DNA of 24,142 nucleotides from JACQSU01 sp964359785 (GCA_964359785.1 CAYHWL010000007.1:1-24142), one strand, 5' to 3'. Shown: positions 10,001 to 15,773, counted from the stretch's first letter. Numbers and translations: made by a program. The notes: a model not told the origin generated them from the sequence alone.

Positions 10001-11655
10001 TGCAGACATCCAACTGCACCAATAGCACGAAGGCTTTCACGGTGTTGATAAATTCGACAGACAATGACAGCGTGGTCTATATCTCAAATGAGACTGGCTG
10101 TATCGTGACAGGCTCATTCCTCAATCTCACAAACTGTCTCTTCTCGAATAAGACTGATGTGTTTGCGCAAAACAGCTTCAATAATGGCTCGACTATCAGG
10201 AACGGCACGGAGATAAATGCCAACAAGAGCCAGGTCATTAGTATCAACTCAAGCAACTACAACAGCACCTTGACGCAGACAAATGAGACCAACTGTTATG
10301 TCGCAGGCTCGGTCATCACAGGTTCTATCTGTCTCAACAGCACGATCATCAACACGACCAAGACCCAAAGCCTTGATAACAATTCGGTCGTCAACTGGTC
10401 CATTGAGCGGAACTGCACTTTACAAGGCGGCCTGCTCTACTTCAGCAACTGCACCAATTCTACCAAGATAGAATCCATCGTCCAGCAGTCCAATGACAAT
10501 TCCTCTGTGGTGTACTACTCCAATGAGACTAGCTGTAATGTCCTCTCATCAAGGCTTAATACTTCGACATGTAACAATGCGACTATTGTGAACAGCACAG
10601 TCATCCGCACCATCGCGAATCTCTCGACTATCAATTCATCTAGCATAGTGAACTGCACGCTTATCAACTCCGTCCTCCAATTCGTGAATTGTTCCAATGC
10701 GACCTTGATCAACGTCACCGCGTTCAACTCGACCATCATTGATTCATTCAAGTTCAATGTGTCAATCATCAATTCCTCAAACATCAACAGCCGCGTCAAC
10801 CACTCGACCGAGATAGTCTCAAGGATTGTGAATACGACGGCTGTGGGGATGACTGCCAATGAGTCTCTCATCACTAACACATTTGATAATCAGGTCGCTT
10901 TTGACAACACCACAGCCAATATTGGCACAATCTACAACGCGACTATCACAGATAGTAATCTCTCAAGGGTCAACATCTCAAGATCGAATGTGTCAAACAG
11001 CAATATCACTGCGGCTACTCTTCAGAATGTTTCAGTCATCACGCGGTCGACTATTGTCGACTCCACATTTGGCAATTCCACGGCGCAGGAGTCTGTCAAG
11101 TACAATGCCACTGTGGTCAATTCAGACAACAACAATGTCACTTTGCAGAACGTATCCGAGTCCAATGCTTCCGTATGCTTCGTGGCCCGCTCCAATGTGA
11201 ATTACAGCAACACCGACAATTGCACTCTGCCAGTGAGTGCAGGTGCAAGCCGCGGTTCTGGCGGCGGCCCGCACATCAATGTGCCTTATGTCCGCATGCC
11301 AGGTCCTGCTGAAGCATCCTCACCTATGACGTCTGCTTTCACGCAAGGCAATATGCTCACAGGTTCATTAGGTCAGGCAGGACAGACCAACCCGGCAGCA
11401 AACCCGCAGGCTCCGCAGCCAAAAAAGCCAGCCGCACCAGCAAATAACGGCGCAACATTCCTTCCGACACCTCCACCTATGCCTCCAAGCAGTGGCGGAT
11501 TGATCACAACGTCTCCGCTTATAGAAAGGCCGTTGGAAGTGCCGCCTGCAGGCATATCATTCATCTGGTATATCTTGCTCTTCCTCGTGCTCTTGCTAGG
11601 CGGGTACGATATGTACATCTATGAGAAGCGCAAAAAAACATCCGGATCCAAGTGA
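4084..11655 (+). CDS. Giant membrane-anchored surface protein with cysteine-stapled N-x-S/T-rich solenoids (2523 aa)
   Basis: Start ATG has GGAG upstream and follows a clear promoter. Residues 1-30 are an export signal (K/R start, hydrophobic run, then ITGRV). Order after that: a cadherin-like domain (~35-125), propeller-like blades with repeated P.VAY/W...N.FLVVW.D motifs (~270-685), a domain ending FTVSHFTSYA, an Ig-like LTIFDD module (~826-928), solenoid A (Cys register 1020-1703), a second LTIFDD module (~1810-1912), solenoid B (1925-2203 with a Cys-free extension to ~2365), a Gly/Pro/Gln-rich linker (~2387-2490) and one C-terminal membrane helix followed by a Lys/Arg-rich tail. Sequons N-x-S/T number well over a hundred. 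The bulk should stand outside the cell, as an adhesin, stalk or sheath-like structure. No enzyme motif is seen. The family is not recognised; the function is inferred from architecture only. Confidence 0.93.
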   Translation: MKIPTRSIWQFVLVSLLILSLLLGQNRITGRVTQDIDSSIVWIGDESLLAAQGHIVALNLSRYFRSNDPLTFVAARPANADAWVAGDMLYISPTGAYTGQDVFSLSASDGFRVLSVPLDLTIAAQASSQELILANSPIPIDPVVLDQIDLNDEYPVSVNITASFDLSSYTEFQEVAIDGIAMPGSYDLKDAVLVGDVLHGKVTRRGLTALVSDPQVTSISSITSRKIPFMKRAGGPRISAVPVGYPKAPRADTSFGIQKFMVASTTDMNISTTNTEQTRLKLIANPVNNSFLVLWEDYRVSADVDIVGQIINGSGNLTGFQNETTIADTNSVQALAAGAFSESSLSYLIAYSNITEPVAAFTTEMMYITVLNESGGRRNNAFVLTDQFNRSQNHPAVAWNPDNDTFMVVWVNDSIMTLSGVFNDTEEDTLVGILINSTGSPVSRNFTIRDGNSNIVLSNITDPTGNTQVQRTYDSFLSPAIAYGTWNNTFLVTWQDNSTGTFDLFGAILNSNGSLNVSLITIASGAAHQISSQIVYDNVSNRFLVVFDNCTDVTPEGSAGCDTYGYLITGEGALFGAQININNKENETGFPSVAFSPQSNQFVVSYLDCSTSEPRCFVVSQVINGTGSLVGIPSIVQKIANTAENLPKIAYSNKDNRFYAAYIDNRTNTPNNHIYGNFLARYEPQTTNFTVGNGTTSFNSSPDLTNVTLGVIQNSLGRIKYNRSINVSGQNLDRHIAMGLRFLSLNSTALDPSLNGTANVSINVTSCTGGDLLYKTGFFTSQASAVNDSRMCKPTTDPSCTNIVCQAGLLNFTVSHFTSYAYGLNSNLTIFDDQDAIKGSQARNPGDAFAFYANYTQPDGTAISSAVCEIFINTSTPIIWNMSYNVTSSLYQFNTTAIPDKSAYMWNATCNATNSGFSLLTANDTMILAVFVNCTQIGTNSIVNITCLNSFKITINETGSNNTNSTLDTINANFSVFDNSYVNNSNVWSSNKTNSWVVNSTDIFSWVNQSVELNSYLASCRVQNSSISNSSKTNSTVIASFNINAAVNTSFENTCHITNGRMEYSNCTNSTLAQSYTYFTNISNAWSLNSTQTQCLVRNVTMHSSVCINSTKQDVQVHNSTNINSTVSNATEFNCTLVNVVFQNRNCTNSIFNGSPISDCTIVNNVILLGSSCLNSTKDNVTAIQSVNNNTVVNQTVEDNCRILGGRFLGGNCTNSTKVTTYSTYSNNSNSSTLNFTEDICWVRDGLIHNSVCGNTTIRGAVVHNSTDFNSTFTNGTQINCTLVDTVLNNQDCINMVLNVTYLDNCTITNSTLVNSTCYNSTVTNTQKYTSVDNNSQVNLSIENYCRMENTTSIVSNCTNSSSTNGFLTYTHINNSISNGTNATSCFINGELLHTSFCIRSNKTQGVSIISNNTNSTAVNATEIGCQLINTVMYNSTCINSTKTNSFIRNSFNRDAYINNVTETGCTLINITLQHTTCTNNTFINNVPNATAVNTTINNSPNIYNCTLTNSNLFNSTCINSTLNNVTKIDSNDYNSTSNASTELGCTLINTFLQNSTCWNSTKIWTNVTFSSNINSTINMTAESFCAVQNSSLLRGSCYNSTVNATNTVNCTITQSFVTGGFCVNSTKLNSSVYYSNNTNSSANQSVEAACQLINSRLINSTCVNTSIIASPVINSNLTNVTANNSVLFNCTLNNSILQLMRCYHNVLTPITTPRVIFLSPVAGRIINQSDRLNITINATDPDGIDIVSVTITLPDLTTQTHILESTGVDYYTTFFNVTNLTGAYIVQADVNDSVDSRNQSIQTNFSINANLTIFDDNDPQRDILWPRFNQTVIFFANYTNISQMPIIGAGVLCELRLNVTGAFPINMTYNASMSLYQINHTIGQNGTFLWNVTCDGSSQGLSRVWRNDTITIQNNIFNSTTSNCNIDSRSQLLGSNCSNSNVTNTSKINSINQNSTLNNSDEFNCIANNTIMQTSNCTNSTKAFTVLINSTDNDSVVYISNETGCIVTGSFLNLTNCLFSNKTDVFAQNSFNNGSTIRNGTEINANKSQVISINSSNYNSTLTQTNETNCYVAGSVITGSICLNSTIINTTKTQSLDNNSVVNWSIERNCTLQGGLLYFSNCTNSTKIESIVQQSNDNSSVVYYSNETSCNVLSSRLNTSTCNNATIVNSTVIRTIANLSTINSSSIVNCTLINSVLQFVNCSNATLINVTAFNSTIIDSFKFNVSIINSSNINSRVNHSTEIVSRIVNTTAVGMTANESLITNTFDNQVAFDNTTANIGTIYNATITDSNLSRVNISRSNVSNSNITAATLQNVSVITRSTIVDSTFGNSTAQESVKYNATVVNSDNNNVTLQNVSESNASVCFVARSNVNYSNTDNCTLPVSAGASRGSGGGPHINVPYVRMPGPAEASSPMTSAFTQGNMLTGSLGQAGQTNPAANPQAPQPKKPAAPANNGATFLPTPPPMPPSSGGLITTSPLIERPLEVPPAGISFIWYILLFLVLLLGGYDMYIYEKRKKTSGSK
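6560..6870 (+). repeat. Ig-like LTIFDD module, copy 1
   Basis: Module with L-T-I-F-D-D-x-D, F-x-F-Y/F-A-N-Y-T, one Cys, M-S/T-Y-N...S-L-Y-Q and W-N-A/V-T-C. A second copy lies at about 9515-9825. Each copy sits immediately before a solenoid array, so module plus array is duplicated as a unit. Confidence 0.75.
7141..9192 (+). repeat. Solenoid array A: 18 Cys pairs in 40-residue register
   Basis: The unit is C-x11-C-x27, often written as C(T/Q)L(I/V)N...N-S-T-C-x-N-S-T-K. After a 35-residue lead-in, counting first cysteines gives thirteen steps of 40 residues, three of 25 and one of 41; the sum matches the codon distance between the outer cysteines exactly. Short units are C-x11-C-x12. All but one of the unit lengths (40, 35, 25) are multiples of five, hinting at a five-residue coil element as in pentapeptide-like beta-helices. 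Each C-x11-C pair could close a disulfide. Confidence 0.85.
9515..9825 (+). repeat. Ig-like LTIFDD module, copy 2
   Basis: Second copy of the module at about 6560-6870, with the same landmarks (LTIFDDND, FFANYT, LC.L, MTYN, SLYQIN, WNVTC). It is preceded by another Ig/cadherin-like stretch (about 9220-9515; NATDPDGIDIVSV). Confidence 0.75.
9856..10692 (+). repeat. Solenoid array B: 7 Cys pairs, then a cysteine-free continuation
   Basis: Same C-x11-C-x27 register as array A. First-Cys steps are 41, 40, 65 (a 40 plus a 25-residue unit that lost its cysteines), 40, 40 and 40. After the last pair the N-S/T-rich repeat goes on without cysteine to about 11170, then a final Cys pair precedes the linker. 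The membrane-proximal part therefore lacks the staples. Confidence 0.8.
11241..11555 (+). repeat. Low-complexity Gly/Ala/Gln/Pro linker of the giant protein
   Basis: Gly-rich then Pro-rich stretch (GSGGGP, PQAPQPKKPAAPA, PTPPPMPP) between the last solenoid coil and the membrane helix. It is probably a flexible, extended cell-wall-spanning spacer. Sequons disappear here. Confidence 0.75.
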
Positions 11656-11707
11656 GGATCCATCACGTTCATAACATTGGGGGGATATAGAAGGTCAAGA
11701 TCAGGGT
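11656..11707. other. Convergent intergenic spacer
   Basis: 52 bp between two converging stop codons. Two GGATCC palindromes at 11644-11649 and 11656-11661 flank the stop codon of the giant gene and could form a 6-bp stem. No T-tract follows, so a terminator cannot be claimed. Confidence 0.4.
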
Positions 11708-12640
11708 TCATATCCGTAATTGATACTTGACCTCGCTTACTATGCGGTGGTGCCATCCGCTGCGTAGCGCTAGCTCTATCTCATTTGGTTCATATCCCCC
11801 ATTTTTCATCAGACGTCCAAGATCGTAGGCAGTCATGTGCAATCCAAGGTATGGGACCATATGATGTATCCTTTCTCCTTGTTTACACAGCCCTTTCATC
11901 ACGTTCTCGATAAAGCGTTCATCCTTGGCGGTTTGCGAGTCACCATCATACAACTCCAGGAATACGGTGGCTTTATCCTTGGTCTGCAGTCTTGAGTTAG
12001 CCAGGGCTTCACCGAACTTGAACCCGAGCATAGTGAGGATTTGCTTGTTCCCATTCATTCTCTTGTGCATCGCCAGCGAATCTATCACTATGTTTATCTG
12101 TCTTTGCAGGCTCTTGCTTGTCAGTGTCGCGGCGATGAATTCATACGCGCTTACCCCGTCAAATGTCTTTAGCATATAGTCCACTTCGATCTTTGTCTGC
12201 AGGTCCCCTACATTCCCCTCATGCTTGGTGTGCCCTATGGCTTGCATGCATTCCGGAAGATTGTGTGTGAATACATCAAGTATGGCTTTATTGAGATCCA
12301 TGCCTAGAGTGTCCTTCTTCACTCTCATCACTTTGCCCAATATATCTGGATTATACCCTTGGTCTCTCATGGCCCTCACTACCTGGACAGCGAGAATCCC
12401 GTTCTCCTTCGCGTAAATCATGGCGGTTTCATACGCGACAAACGGCTCAAGCTTCCTTCCGCATATATCGGCTAGGTTCTCATCCAGGCTCCTGGCTGGC
12501 TTCTCTTCACAAGGGTAGTATTCTGCTAGCAGCCGAAACCATGCCTCACCCCTTTTTCCCGGAGGAAGGCCTTTTATCTCGGACTCCAGTCTAGAATAGA
12601 ACTCTTTCTCCCATCCAGGTCTCTCCCACTTCTCTCCCAT
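11708..12640 (-). CDS. Hypothetical protein, probably all-helical (310 aa)
   Basis: Not recognised. The protein is soluble (no signal peptide or membrane segment), rich in Lys, Glu and Leu, and looks mostly alpha-helical throughout. Its C-terminal end has a short motif (Y-E-P-N-E-I-E-L-A-L-R-S-G-W-H-H) after a stretch with two neighbouring His (RIHHMVPYLG). The repeated 'tGY(E/N)P.(D/E)I' pattern, at about residues 115 and 285, may indicate internal helical repeats, but this is weak. Start ATG is supported by GGTGA four bases upstream and by a TATA-like ATTTATATT box centred 26 nt away. It converges with the giant surface gene and lies downstream of another minus-strand hypothetical gene with its own promoter, so it is probably transcribed alone. 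Confidence 0.85.
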   Translation of the reverse strand: MGEKWERPGWEKEFYSRLESEIKGLPPGKRGEAWFRLLAEYYPCEEKPARSLDENLADICGRKLEPFVAYETAMIYAKENGILAVQVVRAMRDQGYNPDILGKVMRVKKDTLGMDLNKAILDVFTHNLPECMQAIGHTKHEGNVGDLQTKIEVDYMLKTFDGVSAYEFIAATLTSKSLQRQINIVIDSLAMHKRMNGNKQILTMLGFKFGEALANSRLQTKDKATVFLELYDGDSQTAKDERFIENVMKGLCKQGERIHHMVPYLGLHMTAYDLGRLMKNGGYEPNEIELALRSGWHHRIVSEVKYQLRI

Positions 12641-12661
12641 TTTTCACCGTTAGTATGAGAT

Positions 12662-12670
12662 AATATAAAT
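12662..12670 (-). promoter_or_regulatory. TATA box of the 310-aa hypothetical gene
   Basis: TATA-like ATTTATATT on the minus strand, centred about 26 nt before ATG 12640, which predicts a leaderless or nearly leaderless mRNA. Confidence 0.5.
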
Positions 12671-12679
12671 TGGTATTGC

Positions 12680-12994
12680 CTACGCGGCCCTATCCCTTTT
12701 CTCAAGACGCTGGCTCTCTTTGAGCACCTTCCACTCAAGTTTTGCGGTTTTTATCTCCAGCCTCTCGTAATGGTGCTCATATAGTGCGTCTACAAAGGCG
12801 AATCGGTCATCGTTTTTTTCCCTTCTTGTGTACTTTCCGTTCTGCTCATACGCGATAACCTTTCCGTGCTTGGCGTATATCAGCAGGCTCTGGGTGTGTA
12901 TCGAGTCTAGGCTGAGGATGTCGTTGTAGTGGTACATCACACTGTTGTTGTGGATATAGAATCCGTAATCTCCCATCTTGACTGTCCTTGTCAT
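12680..12994 (-). CDS. Hypothetical protein, beta-rich start and helical charged end (104 aa)
   Basis: Not recognised. The longest frame begins at 13039, but the start at 12994 (M-T-R-T-V-K-M-G-D-Y) is preferred. A strong GGAGG lies 6 nt upstream, and the TATA box at 13043-13050 would place transcription start near 13020, downstream of the 13039 ATG. The first ~60 residues alternate as short beta strands (YGFYIHNN, VMYHYNDI, SLLIYAKHGKVIAYEQNGKY), somewhat like a small PH- or barrel-like fold. The last ~40 residues form a highly charged helix (YERLEIKTAKLEWKVLKE). There is no signal peptide or membrane helix. A role in binding a partner is possible but unsupported. Confidence 0.75.
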   Translation of the reverse strand: MTRTVKMGDYGFYIHNNSVMYHYNDILSLDSIHTQSLLIYAKHGKVIAYEQNGKYTRREKNDDRFAFVDALYEHHYERLEIKTAKLEWKVLKESQRLEKRDRAA

Positions 12995-13014
12995 ACGCCG
13001 CCTCCAGGCCGATA

Positions 13015-13027
13015 CGCCTAGTAGGCG
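13015..13027. promoter_or_regulatory. Palindrome at the presumed transcription start of the 104-aa gene
   Basis: CGCCTA-G-TAGGCG, a perfect inverted repeat with one central base. It overlaps the transcription start predicted from the TATA box at 13043-13050, a typical position for a repressor operator. Confidence 0.4.
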
Positions 13028-13042
13028 ATACGCAAACATTGC

Positions 13043-13050
13043 TTAAATAT
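13043..13050 (-). promoter_or_regulatory. TATA box of the 104-aa gene
   Basis: ATATTTAA on the minus strand. It implies a start near 13020 and a leader of about 26 nt that contains the GGAGG site. Confidence 0.5.
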
Positions 13051-13143
13051 CAAAAACAGTTTTCCGCAAACATTACACATCAGTATATACATCCATGGGC
13101 ATGGTACACACACCAGAAGATCTCCGATTTTTCAGACGATATA

Positions 13144-13152
13144 CATATAAAT
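13144..13152 (+). promoter_or_regulatory. TATA box of the 96-aa membrane protein gene
   Basis: CATATAAAT centred 26 nt before ATG 13174, leaving room for essentially no leader. Confidence 0.55.
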
Positions 13153-13173
13153 GCAGCTTGACAAATATGGCCT

Positions 13174-13464
13174 ATGGCGGATCCCACATATCAAATCAAG
13201 TACACTCTCTGGGAGAAAGTATGGAAAGGGTTAGGTGCATTAGCTATGGTATTCGGGTTGGTTAGCATCACAGGCATCAAACTTAACCTGCCATGGGTTC
13301 TGCTTTTTGTGATGGCTGTCATATTCCTTGCGGGATATTGGCACACCTTGGAATTGACGCGCAAGATAAGAACACAGGTCATAGGGTACTTCAGTGAACT
13401 TCAAGAAGACATAAAGTTTATTAAAACCAGACTCGGCAAGAAAGGGACTGATGAAGATGAATAA
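13174..13464 (+). CDS. Small two-TM membrane protein with charged C-terminal helix (96 aa)
   Basis: Two hydrophobic helices are visible (about residues 19-35 and 39-57), followed by a 38-residue charged, probably coiled-coil tail (ELTRKIRTQ, ELQEDIKFIKTRLGKK) ending in an acidic TDEDE. No family is recognised. Start ATG fits a leaderless promoter. A second tiny membrane ORF overlaps its 3' end by 14 bases, so the two are probably co-translated. The tail is likely cytoplasmic and could mediate oligomerisation; that is inference. Confidence 0.8.
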   Translation: MADPTYQIKYTLWEKVWKGLGALAMVFGLVSITGIKLNLPWVLLFVMAVIFLAGYWHTLELTRKIRTQVIGYFSELQEDIKFIKTRLGKKGTDEDE

Positions 13465-13558
13465 CGATGGACAATTGACTAGGAACGTGAAAGAGATTGT
13501 GCTAGCCGCTGTGTTGTTGTTCCTATTCTTGCTTCTGATCAGGGCGCTATTATTATGA
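13451..13558 (+). CDS. Tiny single-TM protein (35 aa)
   Basis: A short frame, M-K-M-N-N-D-G-Q-L-T-R-N-V-K then a hydrophobic helix (VLAAVLLFLFLLLI) and a short R-A-L-L-L end. It overlaps the end of the upstream 96-aa gene by 14 bases in another frame and stops two bases before the converging cysteine desulfurase gene ends. A start at the second Met (13457) is possible. The clean helix and gene-to-gene packing argue for a real small protein, but it is short enough to be chance. Confidence 0.5.
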   Translation: MKMNNDGQLTRNVKEIVLAAVLLFLFLLLIRALLL

Positions 13559-13560
13559 AC

Positions 13561-14766
13561 TCACACCATCTTAGATATCTTCTTCACTTCTTCGACAAAT
13601 ATTTGCGCTTCTGTTTCGGTGTTGTAGAGATACACGCTTGCCCTGCACGTCCCTTTCATATTGCGTTTGTTGAAATAGCTGTGTACGCAATGGGCTCCGC
13701 TGCGGGTCAATATCGCCCTAGAAGCGTCAAGCATCTTGCATATCTGATGGGGATCCATCCCTTTGATGTTGAATGAGAAGATTCCTGCGCGCCTCAAGGC
13801 GTCTTTTGGGCCTAGTAATTCGATGCCTTTCACGCCATCCAATCCTTCTGTGATGATCTTGTTTAGTTTGACTTCATGCTTATGTATCGTCTCTTGTCCT
13901 ATTCCTGTGATATACTTGCACGCTTCGCCAAAACCTATCAATCCGGCATAATCAGATAGTCCTGCTTCAAACCTCATCGGCACATCTTCTGGGATAAATG
14001 AATCATATGTGCTGTTTTTCACCGTGTGTCCGCCTACTATGAACTGGTCCAATCTATCTAGTTTCTCAAATTTTCCGTAGAGCGCTCCAGTCCCTGTCGG
14101 CCCGCACATCTTATGGCCTGAGAAAGCCAAGAAATCGCAGTCAAGATCTTTGACATCCACCTTGATGCCAGGCACGGACTGTGCTCCATCGACTAGTATC
14201 GGCACACCGTGTGAATGCGCTATTTTGCCTATCTCTTTTATCGGGTTCATGACGCCATCCGCGTTGCTTTGATGCACCATCGAGACCAATTTAGTCTTGG
14301 AGCTAAACGCCGAGTTATACGCGTCCATATCAAGTGATCCATCGTCAAACGTAGGCACATGCAACACTTTCACTCCTTTTTCTTTGAGTCTCAACCAAGG
14401 GATGAGATTCGAATTATGCTCCTTGTCAGATAGTATGACCTCATCGCCTTTTCCAAGGCGCAGGCCATGTGAGACCACATTGATAGCCTCTGTGGTATTC
14501 CTAGTGAATATTATCTCTTTAGCAGATCTAGCTCCAAGCAGTTTCCTGACACCTTCTCTTGCACCTTCCATCTCGTCTTGCACGCATTCGGCGAGACGGT
14601 GTATGCTTCGGTCCCCGCATGAGGTATACTCATTATAGTACTCGTCCATTTTAGCAATTACTTGCTTTGGTTTTAACGTCATGCAGGCGTTGTCGAAGTA
14701 GATGATCCCTTTTGACAGCACAGGGAAATCTCCCCTGACTTTTTCTGGTTTGTACCCAAATATCAT
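13561..14766 (-). CDS. Cysteine desulfurase, SufS/CsdA-like (class V aminotransferase fold)
   Basis: PLP enzyme that would take sulfur from L-cysteine as a persulfide. In the 401-residue form, residues seen are H117 (KEHNSN), D193 (VDGAQS), H218-K219 (SGHKMCGPTGTG, the PLP lysine) and C360 (TRSGAHC), the likely persulfide cysteine. Length is typical of SufS. The N-terminal DNACMT and CGDRSIHRL motifs differ from the DNAATTQ and HRG.H of common SufS, so this seems to be a divergent subfamily. The start at 14766 is chosen over 14829 because it makes an ATGA overlap with the upstream DsbA-like gene and has a GGTGG ribosome site. No sufB, sufC, sufD or iscU lies in the window, so the sulfur acceptor is unknown. 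It could alternatively act on selenocysteine or a related substrate. Confidence 0.92.
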   Translation of the reverse strand: MIFGYKPEKVRGDFPVLSKGIIYFDNACMTLKPKQVIAKMDEYYNEYTSCGDRSIHRLAECVQDEMEGAREGVRKLLGARSAKEIIFTRNTTEAINVVSHGLRLGKGDEVILSDKEHNSNLIPWLRLKEKGVKVLHVPTFDDGSLDMDAYNSAFSSKTKLVSMVHQSNADGVMNPIKEIGKIAHSHGVPILVDGAQSVPGIKVDVKDLDCDFLAFSGHKMCGPTGTGALYGKFEKLDRLDQFIVGGHTVKNSTYDSFIPEDVPMRFEAGLSDYAGLIGFGEACKYITGIGQETIHKHEVKLNKIITEGLDGVKGIELLGPKDALRRAGIFSFNIKGMDPHQICKMLDASRAILTRSGAHCVHSYFNKRNMKGTCRASVYLYNTETEAQIFVEEVKKISKMV

Positions 14767-15743
14767 GCGAACCACCCCGCTATATTCCGCCAGGTCTTGG
14801 AGAATATGCTTGTTTGTTTTCCACTGCATCTGTTAAGCTCATCATCGATGACTGCTCTGAATGTGGCGATTGGTTTTGGCCCTACTATCTCGCTTGTCCG
14901 GATATAAAATGTTGGGGTGCCCTTGATACCCGCGTTGGCGGCCTCAGTGTTATCGTCTTGGACGGTATTGGCGTATTTCCCGCCATCAAGACAAGAGTCA
15001 AATAGTTTCTTGTCGATTCCGCTCTCTACGGCAAATAATCCGAGCATCTCTCTTGTGATGCCCTCGGGGTTCTTGAAAAGAAGATCGCGATACTCGCTGT
15101 ATCTCCCCTGTTCCGATGCGCAGGCGACTGCCTCGGCGGATAATGCGCTGTTTTCATCCCTTGGTATGATGACGTGTTTGAATTGCAGGTTGACCCTCCC
15201 AGAATATTCTTCTAGCACCTGTTTCACAGTGGGTTCTGCGGCTTTGGTATATGGGCATGCGTAGCATCCAAACTCTATGATCGTTAGCGATGCGTTCTTC
15301 TCGCCAAGGACAGGATTGTGTTTATCGACTCTAGGTTGTGTGATGTTTTGGCTTGTCGCAGTGTCAAGTTCTGTTATTCCAGAGCCGTATGTGGCTGGAT
15401 TGAGTATGCAGATCCCCGGGTTTTCCGGGCCATTGCAATTGCCGTACTTGATAAGGTTGTATCCGCCAACCGCCGTGTAATAAGTGCTCCATAGAAGAAG
15501 CGCAAGTACTATCCATGTGAATATCTGATAATGCTTGTACACCGTCCGTGCGCCAAATGGCCAGAACCGCATCATGCGGCCGGTTATCCCGGCTTTTATC
15601 CGTTCATCAAGTCCGCTTTCGCACTTCCGGAACGTGACTGTGTGGAAGATGCAGTGCCAGCTATCAAGGGCAAGCCTTCTGTATTTCACAGAAAATATGC
15701 CTAAGATGGCAAATATCGGCAACGCTATAAGACATAGTACCAT
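14763..15743 (-). CDS. Membrane-anchored DsbA-family thiol-disulfide oxidoreductase
   Basis: The 326-residue protein has an N-terminal hydrophobic helix (~1-18), a Cys-containing segment (CIFHTVTFRKCESGLDERIK, ~31-50), a second helix (~74-97) and then a thioredoxin/DsbA-like domain. The active site is C160-Y-A-C163 in FGCYACPYT, and the cis-proline loop is GTPTFYI near residue 285. Both are diagnostic of the DsbA/DSBA oxidoreductase family. The catalytic domain likely faces outside the membrane. The small Cys segment with GLDERIK is also known ahead of DsbA-like domains in CPR/DPANN genomes, as I recall. The start fits a TATA box centred 26 nt upstream. Its stop overlaps the start of the cysteine desulfurase. 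It may oxidise disulfides of the Cys-rich surface proteins encoded nearby; this is inference. Confidence 0.9.
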   Translation of the reverse strand: MVLCLIALPIFAILGIFSVKYRRLALDSWHCIFHTVTFRKCESGLDERIKAGITGRMMRFWPFGARTVYKHYQIFTWIVLALLLWSTYYTAVGGYNLIKYGNCNGPENPGICILNPATYGSGITELDTATSQNITQPRVDKHNPVLGEKNASLTIIEFGCYACPYTKAAEPTVKQVLEEYSGRVNLQFKHVIIPRDENSALSAEAVACASEQGRYSEYRDLLFKNPEGITREMLGLFAVESGIDKKLFDSCLDGGKYANTVQDDNTEAANAGIKGTPTFYIRTSEIVGPKPIATFRAVIDDELNRCSGKQTSIFSKTWRNIAGWFA

Positions 15744-15764
15744 ATTCCAACAAGCGTCGAGCCC

Positions 15765-15773
15765 TATTTAAAG
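15765..15773 (-). promoter_or_regulatory. TATA box of the dsbA-like/cysteine desulfurase operon
   Basis: TTTAAATA on the minus strand, centred 26 nt before ATG 15743. Confidence 0.6.

Noticed and set aside
7141..10692. A CRISPR array or satellite DNA
   Set aside because: The periodicity is about 120 bp in protein-coding register with diverged DNA and no conserved repeat-spacer alternation.
11644..11661. GGATCC...GGATCC hairpin as a terminator of the giant gene
   Set aside because: The stem straddles the stop codon and is not followed by a T-tract; archaeal termination depends mainly on T-tracts, so evidence is insufficient.
13097..13290. Short ORF beginning at the ATG in catccatgggcatgg
   Set aside because: It overlaps the 96-aa gene in another frame, crosses its promoter, has no ribosome site and encodes no recognisable feature.
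14767..14829. Longer N-terminus of the cysteine desulfurase (start at 14829)
   Set aside because: The extra 21 residues overlap the dsbA-like gene, show no homology, and the ATGA start at 14766 has a good ribosome site.
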